Notes under the pieces: generated by a model
Told to the model about the DNA's origin: nothing
The model's input: the letters and a program-made list of their open reading frames with translations, nothing else
Databases searched by the model: none
Made by a program: the position numbers and the translations under genes
Assembly (NCBI GenBank): GCA_048013815.1
Contig: CM106585.1
Span: forward strand, 5,146,001 to 5,210,000
DNA: 64,000 nt
Direction: 5' to 3'
Source of the DNA: Setoptus koraiensis
Lineage: Eukaryota; Arthropoda
Part shown: positions 61,413-64,000 of the stretch, piece after piece
Position numbering within the stretch: position 1 is the first letter of the stretch
Layout: each line of letters starts with the position of its first letter

Positions 61413-62540
61413 CAGAATCGTAGTAGACGAGAACACACCAGACGAGACGGCAGAGTGGCAGTCGTTCAATCAACAACAATACCCAGTAGCGGCCAGCATC
61501 AATTGTTGTCATCATCTATCCATCAACTTTCCATTTAATTTAGCTTCACTTCGGCGACCGGCTTCGCTTCGAAAACCGCAATTAAACCATATATGCGATA
61601 TATATATATATATACGATATATATACGAACGGCGAGTCAACGAATCAACGACGAAAGTGAAACGATCCTGATCATGATCAGACGATCACATTTAGCAACA
61701 AGCAGTCGACCAATCGAGCAAACACAATAGTTGCAGTAGCTGTAGTAGTACCAACAAAACTGATGCCACTCTGCCTCGGGTCACTCGTAATCCAAACAAC
61801 AACAACAGCAACCGTTTGACCACTCTACTTATTGGCCATATCAATCATCGGGCATCATTCACTGACCACGCCAGTGAATGACCAGCCAGTCAGCCAAGCA
61901 TTCAGTTTGTGAGCGAGTTACAGCGAGACAGCAATAGAAAGTTTTGAGAAAATATTATTGCTATTGCTATTACTATTATCATCATTATCTAATTTGAAAT
62001 CAAAACTAGAAAAAGAATTGGTGTCAAAATCATCATAACACAACACAACAATCGCTGCTTGCACAATCACATACTCGCAACTTGTGGGAGTCACCATCAA
62101 CAAGATTAACATTATCGGCAGCAAGAGCTCAATCCAATTATCGTGGTCGCATTATTTATATAAATCTTATCACACACAATCAGTGTATTGAAAATTAGCT
62201 AAAGGATTATAATTATCATTATCTCTCGTCTAGACGCATCGCACCATTAACACAACACTATTAACGTGAATCAGCAGCACCACACAAAGATCCATATCTC
62301 GGCATCGTTGCCGGCATATCGCAGCTCGATACGTGCCTCGCCACATATTATAGAGGCTTCTCTGCGAAGAGCAAGCCGGGAATAGAGAGCGAGAGAAAGT
62401 GTTGATACCTTTTTGGCATCTCCACACTGCTGATAGCTACCATTCGCTATCGCAACCATATATCCGATTTAAGATAAGCGCCGGTGGTGCTCTTCCTCCT
62501 CGCATCTCGCACTTGCTCCACATCCAGTGGCCGACAGGCG

Positions 62541-62632
62541 CCAACAACAACAACAGCAGCAGCAACAACAACAACAGCAGAAGCAACAACAACAACAGCA
62601 GCAACAGCAACAACAACAACAAGTGCAACACA
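62541..62632. repeat. CAA/CAG trinucleotide tract
   Basis: About 90 nt of mixed CAA and CAG triplets. Frames over it read Asn/Ser or Gln; no flanking start or stop supports one as coding. Confidence 0.85.
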
Positions 62633-63597
62633 AACAGTCAGACAGTTATAAAAGAAGAATAGACAGTTGTTAAGTGGCAGCCTCACTGACAGTTAGACAG
62701 CCACAGACAGGCGAACGGACAGACACAGGTGAGACGGATGAACGACGGACGCACCAGAGGCATATAGGAACTGATATACAAACAAGGAGAGAATTGACCA
62801 GATTATCTCCCCGTTATAACTCATTGTGGTGGCCAATCGCGGCTCGCATCAGTCAGCTTGATAGTGTTGGCGCCCAATGTGTAGCAGCGCATTATATAAC
62901 ATATAACATTAGCGGCTTGAGCAGCATCTTTTTAGCATCTCGTTTAGTCGGTTGGATTGTTCAACACCGTTATTATTAGCGGTAGCAGCGATAACAACAA
63001 CAACAACGACACCATCTCAACAGCAAGTGCAGTAGCAATGCGAGGCGCTCACAGTACCCTGGAGCAGGCAAGCACAACACTTAGTTGGTATCATTTTTCC
63101 ATTTTGAGATTAGCCATCAACAGCAGCATCAGCAGCACAACCATCGACAACAACAGCAGCAACAACAACAACCAACAATCAACAAAATCAACAGCATCCA
63201 TCGGCCGCTAGCCAGCAGACAGTCGCTTGACCATCACACCATATTCACGCATTCAAGAACTCCTACTCACAGGTAAACGATCAATGAACCAGCGGCAAAA
63301 ATAGAAAACGCGAAACGAGCAACGCGAATTGTTACGTCACAAGGTGGCACAACGCAACACAAGGCAACACAAACGTACATTGCATAGACGCTGTTGCCCA
63401 GATTAGATAGTGAAGAGCGTGAGAGTAGTGACAGAATCAATCAATCAATTGCTCACTCAACAATCATTGCCATTAGAGATGTGATCATCTCGTGTCAATC
63501 CCATCACCACACACGATTAAGCACACACAAGATTAAATCACTGACCACTCGCCACTCGACACTGACCGAATCCTCGCCATCGTCACTACTGGCCATT

Positions 63598-64000
63598 ATG
63601 CAGTCGGCTGCCAAACGTTCCAGTGGCCCTATTATAGACGCTTCGAGCATGCACAATTCGCTTCGAAAGCCCCAAAATAGAAATAACAGTGCGCTAATTG
63701 TTAATAAACACAATCCAGCGGCTCAACGCGACAGCAACAACAACAGCAGCAACAACAACAATTCACAACGACACAAGCGGCCGAGTCGGCAGCAGAGAGC
63801 AGAACAGAGCGGCCGAAAGTCGCCAATAAGCAAGAACAAGATGAATAATTCACACAGCCAGTGCCAAAGAATCAAGATCGCAATGACATTAGACGAAGAG
63901 ACACAAGAAAACAATTATGCAAATTGCCACCTAGATTGCGGTGCGCACAACAAGCAGCAACAGAACAAACAAAGTTACAACGACAACAAGTGTCAGCATC
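63598..64000 (+). CDS. 5' end of an Asn/Gln-rich protein, runs off the window
   Basis: ATG at 63598 opens a frame with no stop for 134 codons to the window edge. It begins MQSAAKRSSGPIIDASS and contains a D-S-NNN-SS-NNNN run, a basic stretch (RHKRPSRQQR) and then mixed sequence with several Cys. No domain is recognisable in this part. The frame also appears open upstream of the ATG for at least 150 nt, so the true start or a splice acceptor could lie further left; GTGAGA and GTAAAC donor-like sites at about 62728 and 63274 suggest upstream untranslated exons. Asn/Gln-rich starts like this are common in arthropod regulatory proteins, but I do not name it. Confidence 0.45.
   Translation, partial: MQSAAKRSSGPIIDASSMHNSLRKPQNRNNSALIVNKHNPAAQRDSNNNSSNNNNSQRHKRPSRQQRAEQSGRKSPISKNKMNNSHSQCQRIKIAMTLDEETQENNYANCHLDCGAHNKQQQNKQSYNDNKCQH

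Larger units (their letters stand above)
48241..63597. other. GGCC-rich noncoding region upstream of the right-edge gene
   Basis: About 15 kb with many GGCC, CCGG and GCCGGC words, much more CpG than the rest of the window, and many short tandem repeats of 9-20 bp. Open frames are numerous on both strands, as expected for GC-rich DNA with few stops, but none shows a domain, signal peptide or consistent composition. E-box words CACCTG and CAGGTG recur (about 54125-54160, 55363, 57073-57240, 59967, 60180, 60942). The right end (61700-63600) becomes CAA/CAG-rich like exonic UTR or coding sequence. Most likely regulatory or intronic DNA of the gene starting at 63598 or of a neighbour outside the window. 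Confidence 0.5.

Overview
The window is nuclear DNA from a eukaryote with compact animal-type genes. Introns are short (about 90-125 nt), splice sites are GT-AG, long CAA/CAG-type low-complexity tracts lie inside coding regions, and dinucleotide repeats are common. The gene set (acetylcholinesterase, menin, GCN5/PCAF, a POU-homeobox pair, a small Lys/Pro/Tyr secreted peptide) points to an arthropod. I lean towards an acariform mite, but that is inference only.

Layout. 1-3.4 kb: a two-exon gene for a small secreted peptide. 3.4-9.1 kb (minus): a three-exon acetylcholinesterase with a complete catalytic triad, a C-terminal membrane helix, a very long in-frame extension upstream of the likely start, and an open frame after the stop in a TMV-like readthrough context. 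9.1-21.9 kb: gene-poor DNA with long simple repeats. 21.9-25.9 kb: mitochondrial-type seryl-tRNA synthetase and FIGNL1 in tandem (plus), then a lysine-rich nuclear-type protein (minus). 27.3-28.4 kb: small inverted-repeat elements, including a 436-bp MITE with TA target-site duplication.

28.7-37.6 kb is the most striking part: a large palindrome with arms of about 3.84 kb around a spacer of about 1.23 kb. Each arm carries one copy of a highly divergent POU-homeobox gene, transcribed outward. The arms are a mosaic of near-identical and clearly diverged blocks, the pattern expected from arm-to-arm gene conversion.

37.8-45.7 kb: a dense block of conserved genes: HIBADH (two exons, mitochondrial presequence), HAP40/F8A (minus), menin and GCN5/PCAF. 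HAP40 and menin are head to head over about 460 bp. Menin and GCN5 are both chromatin regulators.

45.7-63.6 kb: no supported gene. From about 48.2 kb the base composition changes to a GGCC/CCGG-rich sequence full of short-period minisatellites (9-20 bp), CACCTG/CAGGTG E-boxes and perfect small palindromes. At the right edge an Asn/Gln-rich coding region begins and runs off the window, so the GC-rich tract may be the upstream or regulatory region of that gene.
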